Shown: piece after piece, positions 43,423-51,149 of the stretch
Layout: every line of letters starts with the position of its first letter
Numbering within the stretch: position 1 is the first letter of the stretch
Assembly (NCBI GenBank): GCA_040398465.1
Contig: JBBAUA010000003.1
Location: 81,764 to 145,763, forward strand
Reading direction: 5' to 3'
DNA length: 64,000 nucleotides
From: UBA7672 sp040398465
GTDB lineage: Bacteria > Pseudomonadota > Alphaproteobacteria > Caulobacterales > Hyphomonadaceae
The notes under the pieces: model-generated
Databases searched by the model: none
The model's input: the letters and a program-made list of their open reading frames with translations, nothing else
What the model was told of the DNA's origin: nothing
Made by a program: the position numbers and the translations under genes

Positions 43423-43468
43423 CCCCCCTCGGGCTATGGCGGGCGGGTTTCCGGATGAGGAGTTTCGC

Positions 43469-44662
43469 GTGGCGCGTTCCGAATATCTGTTCACCAGCGA
43501 ATCCGTGTCCGAAGGACACCCCGACAAGGTCTGCGACCGCATCTCGGACGAGGTGGTGGACCTCTATTATCGCACCACGATCGAGCAGGGGCTCGACGTC
43601 TGGTCACTGCGCTGCGCGGCCGAAACGCTGGCCACCACCAACAAGGTCGTCATCGCCGGTGAATTCCGCGGCACCGACGCCGTCACCAAGGAATTGATCG
43701 CCCACCACACGCGTCTGGCGATCAAGGACATCGGCTACGACCAGGAAGGCTTCTCCTGGCGCACGGCCGACATCGAAGTCCTGCTCCACGGCCAGTCCGA
43801 ACATATCGCCCAGGGCGTCGACGCCTCCGGCAACAAGGAAGAGGGCGCGGGCGATCAGGGCATCATGTTCGGCTATGCCACGAACGAAACGCCGGAACTC
43901 ATGCCGGCCCCGATCCAGTATTCCCACCGCATCCTGAAACTCCTCGCCGACGCGCGCCACAGCGGAAAAGAGAAGACGCTGGCCCCGGACGCGAAGTCCC
44001 AGGTCACCGTCCGCTATGAGAACGGCAAGCCGAAGGAAGCCGTCTCGATCGTGCTCTCGACCCAGCACACCGACGCGAAGCAGACCTCCGAAGACATTCG
44101 GAAAATCGTCGAGCCCTACATCCGCAAGGCCCTCGGCGACACGCTGCCGATCGCCAAGGACTGCGTCTGGCACATCAACCCGACCGGCAAGTTCGTCATC
44201 GGCGGGCCCGATGGCGATTGCGGCCTCACAGGCCGCAAGATCATCGTCGACACATACGGTGGCGCAGCCCCCCATGGCGGCGGCGCCTTCTCCGGCAAGG
44301 ACCCGACCAAGGTCGACCGTTCGGCCGCCTACGCCGCCCGCTATCTCGCCAAGAACGTCGTCGCTGCCGGCCTTGCCGAACGCTGCGTGATCCAGCTCTC
44401 CTACGCCATCGGCGTTCCCGAGCCGCTGTCGATCTACGCCAATTGCGACGGCACGGAAAAATGCGACCTCGCCAAGCTCGAAAAGCGTCTCGGCGAAGTG
44501 ATGGACCTCCGCCCGCGCGGCATCCGCACGCATCTCGGCCTCAACAAGCCGATCTACGCCCGCACGTCCGCCTACGGCCATTTCGGCCGTGAGCCCGACG
44601 CCGACGGCGGCTTCTCGTGGGAGAAGACGGATCTCGTGAGCGAGCTCAAGGATCTGGCGTAA
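43469..44662 (+). CDS. metK: S-adenosylmethionine synthetase
   Basis: The 397-residue protein starts at GTG 43469 behind a GAGGAG. It contains the ATP motif GAGDQGIMFGYATNE, the substrate loop and metal-binding parts SEGHPDKVCDRISDEVVD, and the P-loop-like GGAAPHGGGAFSGKDPTKVDRSAAY. It makes SAM from methionine and ATP. An earlier in-frame ATG (43436) would add residues not found in the family. MiaB, encoded in the upstream chain, uses SAM, so metK fits the chain's theme. Confidence 0.97.
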   Translation: MARSEYLFTSESVSEGHPDKVCDRISDEVVDLYYRTTIEQGLDVWSLRCAAETLATTNKVVIAGEFRGTDAVTKELIAHHTRLAIKDIGYDQEGFSWRTADIEVLLHGQSEHIAQGVDASGNKEEGAGDQGIMFGYATNETPELMPAPIQYSHRILKLLADARHSGKEKTLAPDAKSQVTVRYENGKPKEAVSIVLSTQHTDAKQTSEDIRKIVEPYIRKALGDTLPIAKDCVWHINPTGKFVIGGPDGDCGLTGRKIIVDTYGGAAPHGGGAFSGKDPTKVDRSAAYAARYLAKNVVAAGLAERCVIQLSYAIGVPEPLSIYANCDGTEKCDLAKLEKRLGEVMDLRPRGIRTHLGLNKPIYARTSAYGHFGREPDADGGFSWEKTDLVSELKDLA

Positions 44663-44747
44663 CACCGATCGGGAAGCACGCCCTGGTCGCTGCCATTCCT
44701 GTCGCAAACCCGGCGACGATGCAGCCCCGCGAGCCTATCTTCATCAC

Positions 44748-45350
44748 ATGATCGAAGGCTTCCGCTTCCTGCCCGAATACTTCAGCCCGCCCGCCCAGAA
44801 GGCGTTGCTGGCTGACGTCATCGGCCTGCTCGACGACAACCCGCTCTATCGCGGGTCAATGCCCCGCACCGGCAAGCCGCTCTCCGTCCGCAACACCAAT
44901 CTCGGACCGCTTGGATGGGTCAGCGACATCAAGGGCTATCGTTATCAGCCGACCCACCCCGTCACCGGCAAACCATGGACGCCGATCCCGCAGGCGCTGA
45001 TCGATCTCTGGCGTGACGTTGCGAACTTTCCCGCGCCGCCCCAGGCCTGCCTGGTGAACTGGTATGAAGCGGACTCGCGCATGGGCCTGCACATCGATGC
45101 CGACGAAAGCGCCAGGGACGCGCCAGTCATCTCCGTGTCGCTCGGCTCCCGCGCCTTGTTCCGCCTTGGAGGGCTGGAGCGGAAAAGCCCCACCTCATCC
45201 ATGCGGCTGGCCTCTGGCGATGTCGTCGTCCTGGGAGGCGCTGCGCGTCAGGCCTATCACGGCGTCGATCGCATCTATCCCGACAGTTCCACGCTCGTGC
45301 CGGGAGGAGGGCGGATAAATCTGACCCTCAGGCGCGTGACCGCGCCATGA
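44748..45350 (+). CDS. alkB: Alpha-ketoglutarate-dependent alkylated-DNA repair dioxygenase AlkB
   Basis: The 200-residue protein has the iron triad H115-x-D117 in GLHIDADE and H171 in AYHGVDR, and the 2-oxoglutarate-binding RINLTLRR (R189, R195). It also has the preceding NWYEADS and substrate loop MPRTGKPLSVRNTNLGPLGW. AlkB oxidatively removes methyl groups from 1-meA and 3-meC in DNA/RNA. It is a full-length E. coli-type AlkB. No ada gene adjoins it. Confidence 0.95.
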   Translation: MIEGFRFLPEYFSPPAQKALLADVIGLLDDNPLYRGSMPRTGKPLSVRNTNLGPLGWVSDIKGYRYQPTHPVTGKPWTPIPQALIDLWRDVANFPAPPQACLVNWYEADSRMGLHIDADESARDAPVISVSLGSRALFRLGGLERKSPTSSMRLASGDVVVLGGAARQAYHGVDRIYPDSSTLVPGGGRINLTLRRVTAP

Positions 45351-45395
45351 CGCCATGGCGCGGCCGCGTGAAATCGAAACTGCGATGACTGGAAA

Positions 45396-45683
45396 TCAGA
45401 CGGCCTGCGGACCGTCCACGCGCCAGTGCAGATTGAGCACCGGCAGCTGGGCGGAGTTCGGCTTGTCGTCCAGCGTGCGGCCGATCGGATGCTTTCCTAT
45501 CTTGCGGCGGATCTCGTCGACCGGGGTCTCGGCTTGCATACGATAGACCCGGTTCTGCGGGTCGCGCTCGTCGATGATCAGCACATCCGCGTCGCCGCGG
45601 AAGTAGGCGCCACGCGCATGGCCGTCATGGTCGATGTGGAACACCACAACCGCCTTCTTCTTCCTGGTTTCGAAAGGCCACAT
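45396..45683 (-). CDS. Conserved hypothetical cytoplasmic protein
   Basis: The Met at 45683 gives 95 residues opening MWPFETRKKKAVVVFHIDHD. Beta-rich blocks DADVLIIDERDPQNRVYRMQ and EIRRKIGKHPIGRTLDDKP follow, with LPVLNLHWRVDG near the end. There is no signal peptide or membrane segment. It is transcribed divergently from the DUF1217 gene, with the CtrA box in between. I do not recognise a family; codon use looks like that of its neighbours, so it is probably real. Confidence 0.6.
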   Translation of the reverse strand: MWPFETRKKKAVVVFHIDHDGHARGAYFRGDADVLIIDERDPQNRVYRMQAETPVDEIRRKIGKHPIGRTLDDKPNSAQLPVLNLHWRVDGPQAV

Positions 45684-45822
45684 GTTGCTCAGCCCCGTCT
45701 TTGAAATGTGTCCGAAAGACGGCCCAGCGCCGCCTGACACAAGCAACGGACGGCGCCGAAACCTGTTCCCGCCCCGAGAGCATTCCGTTTCACGCGTGTC
45801 CGCGCGGTCCCTTCTTGCCGGG

Positions 45823-45838
45823 TTAAGCAGCAGTTAAC
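45823..45838 (+). promoter_or_regulatory. Perfect CtrA-type box
   Basis: TTAAGCAGCAGTTAAC is an exact TTAA-N7-TTAAC, the full CtrA consensus, 22 bases before the DUF1217 start. In Caulobacter-like bacteria CtrA controls flagellar and cell-cycle genes. The site could also touch the divergent gene at 45683. Confidence 0.7.
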
Positions 45839-45860
45839 GGCGATATGGCATGGTGCCGGG

Positions 45861-46970
45861 ATGGTCCTGCCGCTTTCCACGGTCAGCATGCTGTTCGGCT
45901 CGACGCAGTCGTCGGGCGGGGTGGATCTGTCGTTCATCACGCGCGGTTCCTCCGGTGCGACCGCTACCGCCGACGCAGGTTCCATCAAGCTCGCCCTGGG
46001 CAACGCCGCGAAGAATGAAGCAAAACAGCTGGCCGACGTCGCGAAGGACCCGCAGGTCGTGAAGGACCTCGCGCGCTACGAAAAGGTCCTCAAGAACGCC
46101 GACTCCATCGACGACGTTCTGAACGACCCCATCGCCCGCAAGGTCCTGATGACGGCCAGCGGCCTGAAGGGCGACATCGACAATATCGGCCTCCTGAAGA
46201 AGGCGATGCTGTCAGACCCGACCGACCCGAAATCCGTGGCGGTCCGCATGTCCCAGATCAATGGCGCATGGCTGGCGTTCGCCAAGGAATACGACCTCGC
46301 CACAAACGGTCTCGACCGCCTCTATCCGCAGATGGACGGCGTCGAGGGCCGCTGGCGCATCAATCTCGATCGCGAAGGCGAAACCATCGAGGCCATGCTC
46401 GAAATCAAGCAGGCAAGGGGCGGTGTCTGGCAGGCCGAGGTCGACGGCGTCCCGATCCCCATCACGGTCGATGGCGAGGACGTGACGCTCGACCTTCTCT
46501 GGCGCGACGCCGACGACGAACTCCACACCAGCCGCCTAACCGGCACGCTGGACAAGAACGGCCTCTCGGGCGCGCAGTTCGATGACGGGGTTGAAGTCGA
46601 GGCGGACTGGAACGCCACGCCCTATTTCAAGGACGCGCTCAAGGCCGTCAGCGACAACTACATCGCCGAAAAACGTTTGGACATGCTCGACGCCCAGCTG
46701 CCCGGCCTCGGTTCGGCCGTGCTGTTCAAGCAGGTCGCCAAGACATTCAAGGACGCTGTCGACGTGCTGGGCTCGCCCCTCGGCCGCGAGGTCGTCACGG
46801 TGGCCTTCAACATCCCCAAGCAGATCGCGGTCCAGTCGATCGAGGCGCAGGAAAAAGCCATCAACCAGCGCATGAGCCCCGCCAAGCTGGCAAACGAGGC
46901 CTACGCCGATATCGTCGCCCAGCGCTACCTGATCATGCTCAATGGCGGCCTCGGCGGCGTCACGGCCTGA
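45861..46970 (+). CDS. DUF1217-family protein (flagellum-associated type)
   Basis: The protein has 369 residues. The DUF1217 region is recognisable by YEKVLKNADSIDDVLNDPIARKVLMTASGL and SDPTDPKSVAVRMSQINGAW. A middle beta-rich section (RWRINLDREGETIEAMLEIKQ... to ADWN) and a helical C terminus with NIPKQIAVQSIEAQEKAINQRMSPAKLANEAYADIVAQRYLIMLNG follow. DUF1217 proteins are restricted mostly to alphaproteobacteria and are often linked to flagellar loci. The CtrA box directly upstream agrees with that. No signal peptide is seen. The role in the flagellum is not established here. Confidence 0.75.
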   Translation: MVLPLSTVSMLFGSTQSSGGVDLSFITRGSSGATATADAGSIKLALGNAAKNEAKQLADVAKDPQVVKDLARYEKVLKNADSIDDVLNDPIARKVLMTASGLKGDIDNIGLLKKAMLSDPTDPKSVAVRMSQINGAWLAFAKEYDLATNGLDRLYPQMDGVEGRWRINLDREGETIEAMLEIKQARGGVWQAEVDGVPIPITVDGEDVTLDLLWRDADDELHTSRLTGTLDKNGLSGAQFDDGVEVEADWNATPYFKDALKAVSDNYIAEKRLDMLDAQLPGLGSAVLFKQVAKTFKDAVDVLGSPLGREVVTVAFNIPKQIAVQSIEAQEKAINQRMSPAKLANEAYADIVAQRYLIMLNGGLGGVTA

Positions 46971-47022
46971 CGTGAATTGAACTTCGTCCTGTTTGCGCCC
47001 ACCTCCACACGAGGGGGATGCA

Positions 47023-47356
47023 ATGCCACCACCGGATGCCTTGGCCATCATCGCGCTCACCACGCTTGCGTTGTTCGCCGTCTCCTTCGCCAGCCTGATC
47101 CGCCTGACGTGCGCCGGCGTGCTGGAGGGTCGCAACGCAGACGGCTCTCCCAGCCTCGAAGCCATCCTCCGCGGCTCCAATCCTTGCCTGCGGCCTTGTC
47201 GGAGGCGCGGGCCTGTACCTTCACGCCCAACTTGTCCGTCGGCTCCTCGCGCAACCGAACAATATCCGTCTCGCGCTCGCCGACACCGCAACGAGCGCGA
47301 TCTCGACCACGCTCTCTGTCTGGCTTGGCTGCCTGGCTTACGCGATATCAGCGTAG
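47023..47356 (+). pseudogene. Small membrane protein gene split by a frameshift
   Basis: The gene begins well: GAGGGGG then ATG at 47023, with MPPPDALAIIALTTLALFAV and SFASLIRLTCAGVLEGRN in frame 1. That frame then becomes Arg/Pro-rich nonsense. In the +1 frame, from about 47130 on, the sequence resumes as a membrane protein (APILACGLVGGAGLYLHAQL, later TTLSVWLGCLAYAISA) and stops with TAG at 47354-47356, just before the convergent HxlR gene. The change of frame lies between about 47110 and 47165. This is either a recent inactivating indel, a sequencing error or programmed shifting. The intact protein would have about 110 residues and three helices. Confidence 0.65.
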
Positions 47357-47372
47357 CATTCCGAAACAGAAC

Positions 47373-47738
47373 CTACGCCGACGCTCGCTTGCGAACAGGC
47401 ATGTGTTTCTTGCCCCAGTCCTTCAGCCCGACCAGCGCCGGCGCAAAGTCGCGTCCCTTCTCCGACAGCCGGTATTCGTACCGGAGCGGCCGCTGCGAAT
47501 ACGCGTTCCTTTCCAGAACCCCCTGGTCCACCAGCCGCTTCAGGCGGTCAGACAGCACATGGCGAGTCACGCCCAGGCTGGTCTGGAACTCCTCGAACCT
47601 TGATTTTCCAAGGAAACAGTCGCGAACGATCAGTATCGTCCAGCGATCGCCGATCACCGACAGCGCCCGCGCCACCGGACACCAGTCCGTCGCCAGCTCG
47701 TCCCACCGGCTCGCTTTGGAATCCCTATTTCGTTCCAT
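47373..47738 (-). CDS. HxlR-family winged-helix regulator
   Basis: From the Met at 47738 the product has 121 residues. The HxlR pattern is clear: CPVARALSVIGDRWTILIVRDCFLGKSRFEEFQTSLGVTRHVLSDRLKRLVDQGVLER and RPLRYEYRLSEKGRDFAPALVGLKDWG. The single Cys before PVARAL is often redox-active in this family. It is divergent from the SDR gene at 47809; HxlR proteins usually control the neighbouring oxidoreductase. The 70-base gap carries GAACC and GGTTC inverted half-sites, a plausible shared operator. Confidence 0.92.
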   Translation of the reverse strand: MERNRDSKASRWDELATDWCPVARALSVIGDRWTILIVRDCFLGKSRFEEFQTSLGVTRHVLSDRLKRLVDQGVLERNAYSQRPLRYEYRLSEKGRDFAPALVGLKDWGKKHMPVRKRASA

Positions 47739-47808
47739 TTCAGAACCCTGCACCGATTGCACTCCCATGCAAAGAGCGTAGGTTCCTTTTCTGAACGGAG
47801 CATTGCCG

Positions 47809-48540
47809 ATGCCAGAAAAGCGCTCAGCCCTGATCGTCGGGGCCGGCGACGCCACCGGCGGCGCCATCGCCCGCCGCTTCGCCCGCGGAGGCTACGCAAC
47901 CGTCGTCACCCGCCGCGAACTGACCAGCCTCGACCCGCTGCTCGAGAGAATCCGCGCCGACGGCGGCGAAGCGCACGGCTTCGGCGCAGACGCCCGCGAC
48001 GAGGACCAGACCGTCGCCCTGTTCGAAAAGATCGAAGCCGAGATCGCCCCGCTCGAAGTCGTCGTCTTCAACATCGGCGCAAACGTGAACTTCCCGATCC
48101 GCGAGACCACGTCGCGCGTCTACCGCAAGGTGTGGGAGATGGCCGCCTTCGCCGGCTTCCTCGCCGGCCGCGAAGCCGCGAGGGCCATGGTCCCACGCGG
48201 CAAGGGCACCATCATCTTCACCGGCGCCACTGCCTCCATCCGGGGCGCATCAGGTTTCTCGGCCTTCTCAGGCGCCAAGTTCGCCCTCCGCTCGCTCGCT
48301 CAGTCGATGGCCCGCGAACTCGGCCCGCAGGGCGTCCACGTCGCCCACACCATCATCGACGGCGCGATCGACACTGAATGGATCGCGAAGAACTTCCCGC
48401 AGCGCCACGCGCTCAAGGATCAGGACGGCATCCTCAATCCAGACCACATCGCCGACGCCTACTGGATGCTCCACGCGCAGCCCCGCGATGCATGGACCCA
48501 CGAACTCGATCTGCGTCCGTGGATGGAGAAAATGGCCTAG
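47809..48540 (+). CDS. Short-chain dehydrogenase/reductase with Phe in place of the catalytic Tyr
   Basis: The 243-residue Rossmann protein has the nucleotide motif LIVGAGDATGGAIARRFA (about 8-25), N89 in FNIGAN and S143 in TGATAS. The YxxxK site, however, reads F153-SGA-K157 (FSAFSGAKFALRSLAQSMARELGP). Loss of the catalytic Tyr hydroxyl would impair a classical SDR reaction; a subgroup of annotated SDRs shares this Phe, so it may be a family trait. It has an ATG at 47809 after GGAGCATTGCCG. Regulated probably by the divergent HxlR protein; the next gene is an isomerase 37 bases downstream. Confidence 0.87.
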   Translation: MPEKRSALIVGAGDATGGAIARRFARGGYATVVTRRELTSLDPLLERIRADGGEAHGFGADARDEDQTVALFEKIEAEIAPLEVVVFNIGANVNFPIRETTSRVYRKVWEMAAFAGFLAGREAARAMVPRGKGTIIFTGATASIRGASGFSAFSGAKFALRSLAQSMARELGPQGVHVAHTIIDGAIDTEWIAKNFPQRHALKDQDGILNPDHIADAYWMLHAQPRDAWTHELDLRPWMEKMA

Positions 48541-48577
48541 CGCCGAACAACCCGAAAACAGAAGGAGGCATGGACGG

Positions 48578-49180
48578 ATGCCGAAGCAAGTCGAGTTCTT
48601 CTACGATTTCACAAGCCCCACGGCCTATCTCGCCTGGCGCCGCCTGCCTGCGATCGCGCAGCGCACCGGCGCGACGATCAGATACCGCCCCATGTTCCTC
48701 GGCGGCGTGATGCAGACCACCGGCAACCGCCCGCCCGGCACGCTGCCGCAGAAGGGCAAGTGGATGGCCGCCGACCTCCAGCGCTGGGCCAAGAAGTTCA
48801 ACACGCCCTTCCAGCCCAACCCGTACTTCCCGATGATGACGCTCATGGTCCAGCGCGCCGCCCAGGAATGGGTCGAGGGTCCCCACTTCGAGAAATACCT
48901 CAGCGCCATCTTCACAGCCGCCTGGCAGGACCAGAAGAACATCGCCGACAAGGCCGTGCTTGCTGAAATCCTCACAACGGCCGGCTTCTCCGCGGATGAA
49001 TTCTTCGCCGCCGCCGAGAACCCCGCCAACAAGGAAAAGCTGAAAGCCGTCACCGACGAAGCCGTCGCCCGCGGCGTCTTCGGCGCCCCGACTTTCTTCG
49101 TCCAGACGCCCGACGGCGAAGAGATGCACTTCGGCCAGGACCGGCTGGATTTTGTCGAGGATGCGCTGAAGCGAGGGTGA
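48578..49180 (+). CDS. 2-hydroxychromene-2-carboxylate isomerase-type (kappa GST/DsbA fold) protein
   Basis: The protein has 200 residues. It opens MPKQVEFFYDFTSPTAYLAW, where Ser13 replaces the CxxC of DsbA, as in HCCA isomerase and kappa-class glutathione transferases. GVFGAPTFFVQTPDGEEMHFGQDRLDFVEDAL is the conserved C-terminal thioredoxin part. These enzymes use glutathione to isomerise chromene carboxylates in aromatic degradation. It is probably co-transcribed with the SDR gene under HxlR control. The true substrate is unknown. Confidence 0.88.
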   Translation: MPKQVEFFYDFTSPTAYLAWRRLPAIAQRTGATIRYRPMFLGGVMQTTGNRPPGTLPQKGKWMAADLQRWAKKFNTPFQPNPYFPMMTLMVQRAAQEWVEGPHFEKYLSAIFTAAWQDQKNIADKAVLAEILTTAGFSADEFFAAAENPANKEKLKAVTDEAVARGVFGAPTFFVQTPDGEEMHFGQDRLDFVEDALKRG

Positions 49181-49186
49181 GCGCGC

Positions 49187-49299
49187 CCTCGTCCTTCGAG
49201 ACGGCCTTCGGCCTCCTCAGGAGGAGGGCTTCTCAACATGCGCGCCAACTGTGAGGCCTCATCCTGAGGAGCCGCGAAGCGGCGTCTCGAAGGACGAGG
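49187..49299. repeat. Intact dispersed intergenic palindromic element
   Basis: The outer inverted arms CCTCGTCCTTCGAGACG (49187-49203) and CGTCTCGAAGGACGAGG (49283-49299) are perfect 17-mers. Inside are GGCCTCCTCAGGAGGAGG and CCTCATCCTGAGGAGC-CGCGAAGCGG palindromes. The half-site also occurs at 16693. Elements of this kind are abundant between genes in alphaproteobacteria; it may act as a transcript-end hairpin or a mobile MITE-like/REP element. Confidence 0.8.
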
Positions 49300-49374
49300 C
49301 CGGGCTCACCGATGCAGCCGATTGCCCCAACCCCATACCCATGCCAGACCGCGCACGGGGAGAAGGCCGGGGCG

Positions 49375-50046
49375 ATGACAGACCAACCGACACCGAACCC
49401 GTTCACGCGCCTCTCGCGCCGCGTGCTCTCCATCATTGTTGGCTTGATTGTCACGCTCATTGTCGGCGCCGTCGCCGAGCGCGTCACCAGCCCTGAATGG
49501 CTGGCCAGCGCAAAGGACGCACAGGCCGGCTGGGTCAACGCTGTCGCCGAAACCTCGCCGATCAGCGTCGCCACAACGTTCGGCGTCGAACTGCAGTCAG
49601 CCATCTCCGGCGAGACCAGCAATGGCGGCTGGTCCGGCTTCGGCGCGCCGGAGGGCAGGGGCCTGCAATCGCCCTTCTACGCGCTGGTCTTCACCGCCGC
49701 GCGGCTGTGGGAGTCCAGCGGCATAGCTGCTCTCGTGCAGCTGGGCCTCGGCGCGCTCGCCTTCGCCGTGCTCAATGTCTGGCGCACAAAGGGCGAGACC
49801 ATCTTCATGGGCGATTTCTGGCTGTCGCTCATCATCGCGCCGATCGCCATTGTCGCGCTCGCCAGCGTCATCGGCCTCGCCCTCTGGGCTATCATGCTGG
49901 GCGCGCTCAGCGCGCTGAGCTGGGCGACTGGCTTTGCCGCGACGGCCGCAGGCGCCACCGGCGTCGCCGGCTTCGCCTGGGTCTGCATAACCGAGCTCAC
50001 CAAGAAAGGCGCAGAGCACGTCATCACGCCAAAGGGGTTGGGCTAG
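49375..50046 (+). CDS. Multi-pass membrane protein of unknown function
   Basis: The ATG at 49375 gives 223 residues with about four to five hydrophobic segments: LSIIVGLIVTLIVGAVAERV near the front, 'ALVQLGLGALAFAVLNVW', WLSLIIAPIAIVALASVIGLALWAIMLGALSALSWATGFAATAAGATGVAGFAWVCI toward the end. Between the first and second helix is a periplasmic segment (SPEWLASAKDAQAGW...). It ends by sharing the CTAG at 50043-50046 with the convergent adenosine kinase gene. No family is recognised. Confidence 0.6.
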   Translation: MTDQPTPNPFTRLSRRVLSIIVGLIVTLIVGAVAERVTSPEWLASAKDAQAGWVNAVAETSPISVATTFGVELQSAISGETSNGGWSGFGAPEGRGLQSPFYALVFTAARLWESSGIAALVQLGLGALAFAVLNVWRTKGETIFMGDFWLSLIIAPIAIVALASVIGLALWAIMLGALSALSWATGFAATAAGATGVAGFAWVCITELTKKGAEHVITPKGLG

Positions 50047-51038
50047 ACCTTCAGCCCCGCCTTCAGCGCCAGCTCGCGCAGGTTCACCGACGGCCTCGGC
50101 CCGATATGCGAGATCACCTCGCCCGCGCACAGATTGCCCAGCACCGCCGATTCCTGCAGCGACAGCCCGTGCGTGATCCCGTAGAGCACGCCAGCTGCAT
50201 ACTGGTCGCCCGCACCCGTCGCATCCACCACTGACGCAGGCGCAACCGGCGCTGTCCACGTATCCCCGCCCGACACGATCACCGATCCCTTGGACGAGCG
50301 CGTGATCGCGGCGATCTGGCTGTCCTTGGCGATCTGCGCCATGGCCGCATCGAAATCGTCGGTCTCGTAGATCGCCAGCAGTTCCGCCTCGTTGGCGAAC
50401 ACCAGGTCGCAATGCGAGCGGATCAAATGCACGAAGCTGTCGCGATGCCGGTCGACACAGAACACGTCAGACATGGTGATCGCAACCTTCCGCCCCGCAG
50501 CCTTCGCGACTTCGGAGGCGTGCACGAACGCCGTCTTCGCCGCCGGCTTGTCGAACAGATAGCCCTCGAGATAGAGCCACGCCCCCGCTTTCAAGGCGTC
50601 TGCGTCCACATCGTCCGCTGCAAACTCGGTCGAGGCGCCAAGGTAGGTGTTCATCGACCGCTCGCCGTCCGGCGTAACCGCGATCATCGATCGCGCGGTC
50701 GGCGCGCCGTCAATCAGTGGCTTGCCGAAGAAGTCCGCGCCGATCCTGCCCATGTCAGCCACATAATCCCGGCCGATCTTGTCATCGCCGACCTTGCCCA
50801 TGAAAGCCGCGCTGGCGCCAAGGCTGCGAAGCCCGGCGATCGTGTTTCCGGCCGATCCGCCGCTGGTCTCCACCCGGCTCGCGGGCAGGGCGTTGTAGAG
50901 ATAGTCACAGCGCTCCGTCGTGATCAGGTTCGTCCGCGCCTTGGGGATGTCGTGCTTCACGAGAAAGTCGTCATCCACCTGCGCGATCACGTCCATGATG
51001 GCGTTGCCCAGGGCGACGACGTCATACTTCACCGGCAT
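50043..51038 (-). CDS. Adenosine kinase / PfkB-family sugar kinase
   Basis: The 331-residue ribokinase-fold protein has GGSAGNTIAGLRSLGASAAFMGKVGDDKIG (PfkB signature 1, about 60-95). It has VVDATGAGDQYAAGVLYGI (signature 2 with the catalytic Asp, near 280) and the adenosine kinase-like GNAIMDVIAQVDDDFL opening. Alphaproteobacterial annotations call this type adenosine kinase; it phosphorylates adenosine or a related nucleoside/sugar. The start at 51038 is preferred to a longer one. It overlaps the convergent membrane gene by four bases and is divergent from the ATP-grasp gene. Confidence 0.9.
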   Translation of the reverse strand: MPVKYDVVALGNAIMDVIAQVDDDFLVKHDIPKARTNLITTERCDYLYNALPASRVETSGGSAGNTIAGLRSLGASAAFMGKVGDDKIGRDYVADMGRIGADFFGKPLIDGAPTARSMIAVTPDGERSMNTYLGASTEFAADDVDADALKAGAWLYLEGYLFDKPAAKTAFVHASEVAKAAGRKVAITMSDVFCVDRHRDSFVHLIRSHCDLVFANEAELLAIYETDDFDAAMAQIAKDSQIAAITRSSKGSVIVSGGDTWTAPVAPASVVDATGAGDQYAAGVLYGITHGLSLQESAVLGNLCAGEVISHIGPRPSVNLRELALKAGLKV

Positions 51039-51149
51039 GAGAATTCTTCCCCGCGCCGCGGCAAAATCCACGATGGAAAGCCCGGCTCGCCGGACTTAAA
51101 GACTGTGCGGAAGCCTCACGCAAGTGAGACCACGGGAAGCACGCGCCAC

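Noticed and set aside
43373..43468. SAM-II or SAM/SAH riboswitch before metK
   Set aside because: I could not draw the required pseudoknot; only a GCTAAA string recalls SAM-II and it is in the wrong place. Left as a palindromic site.
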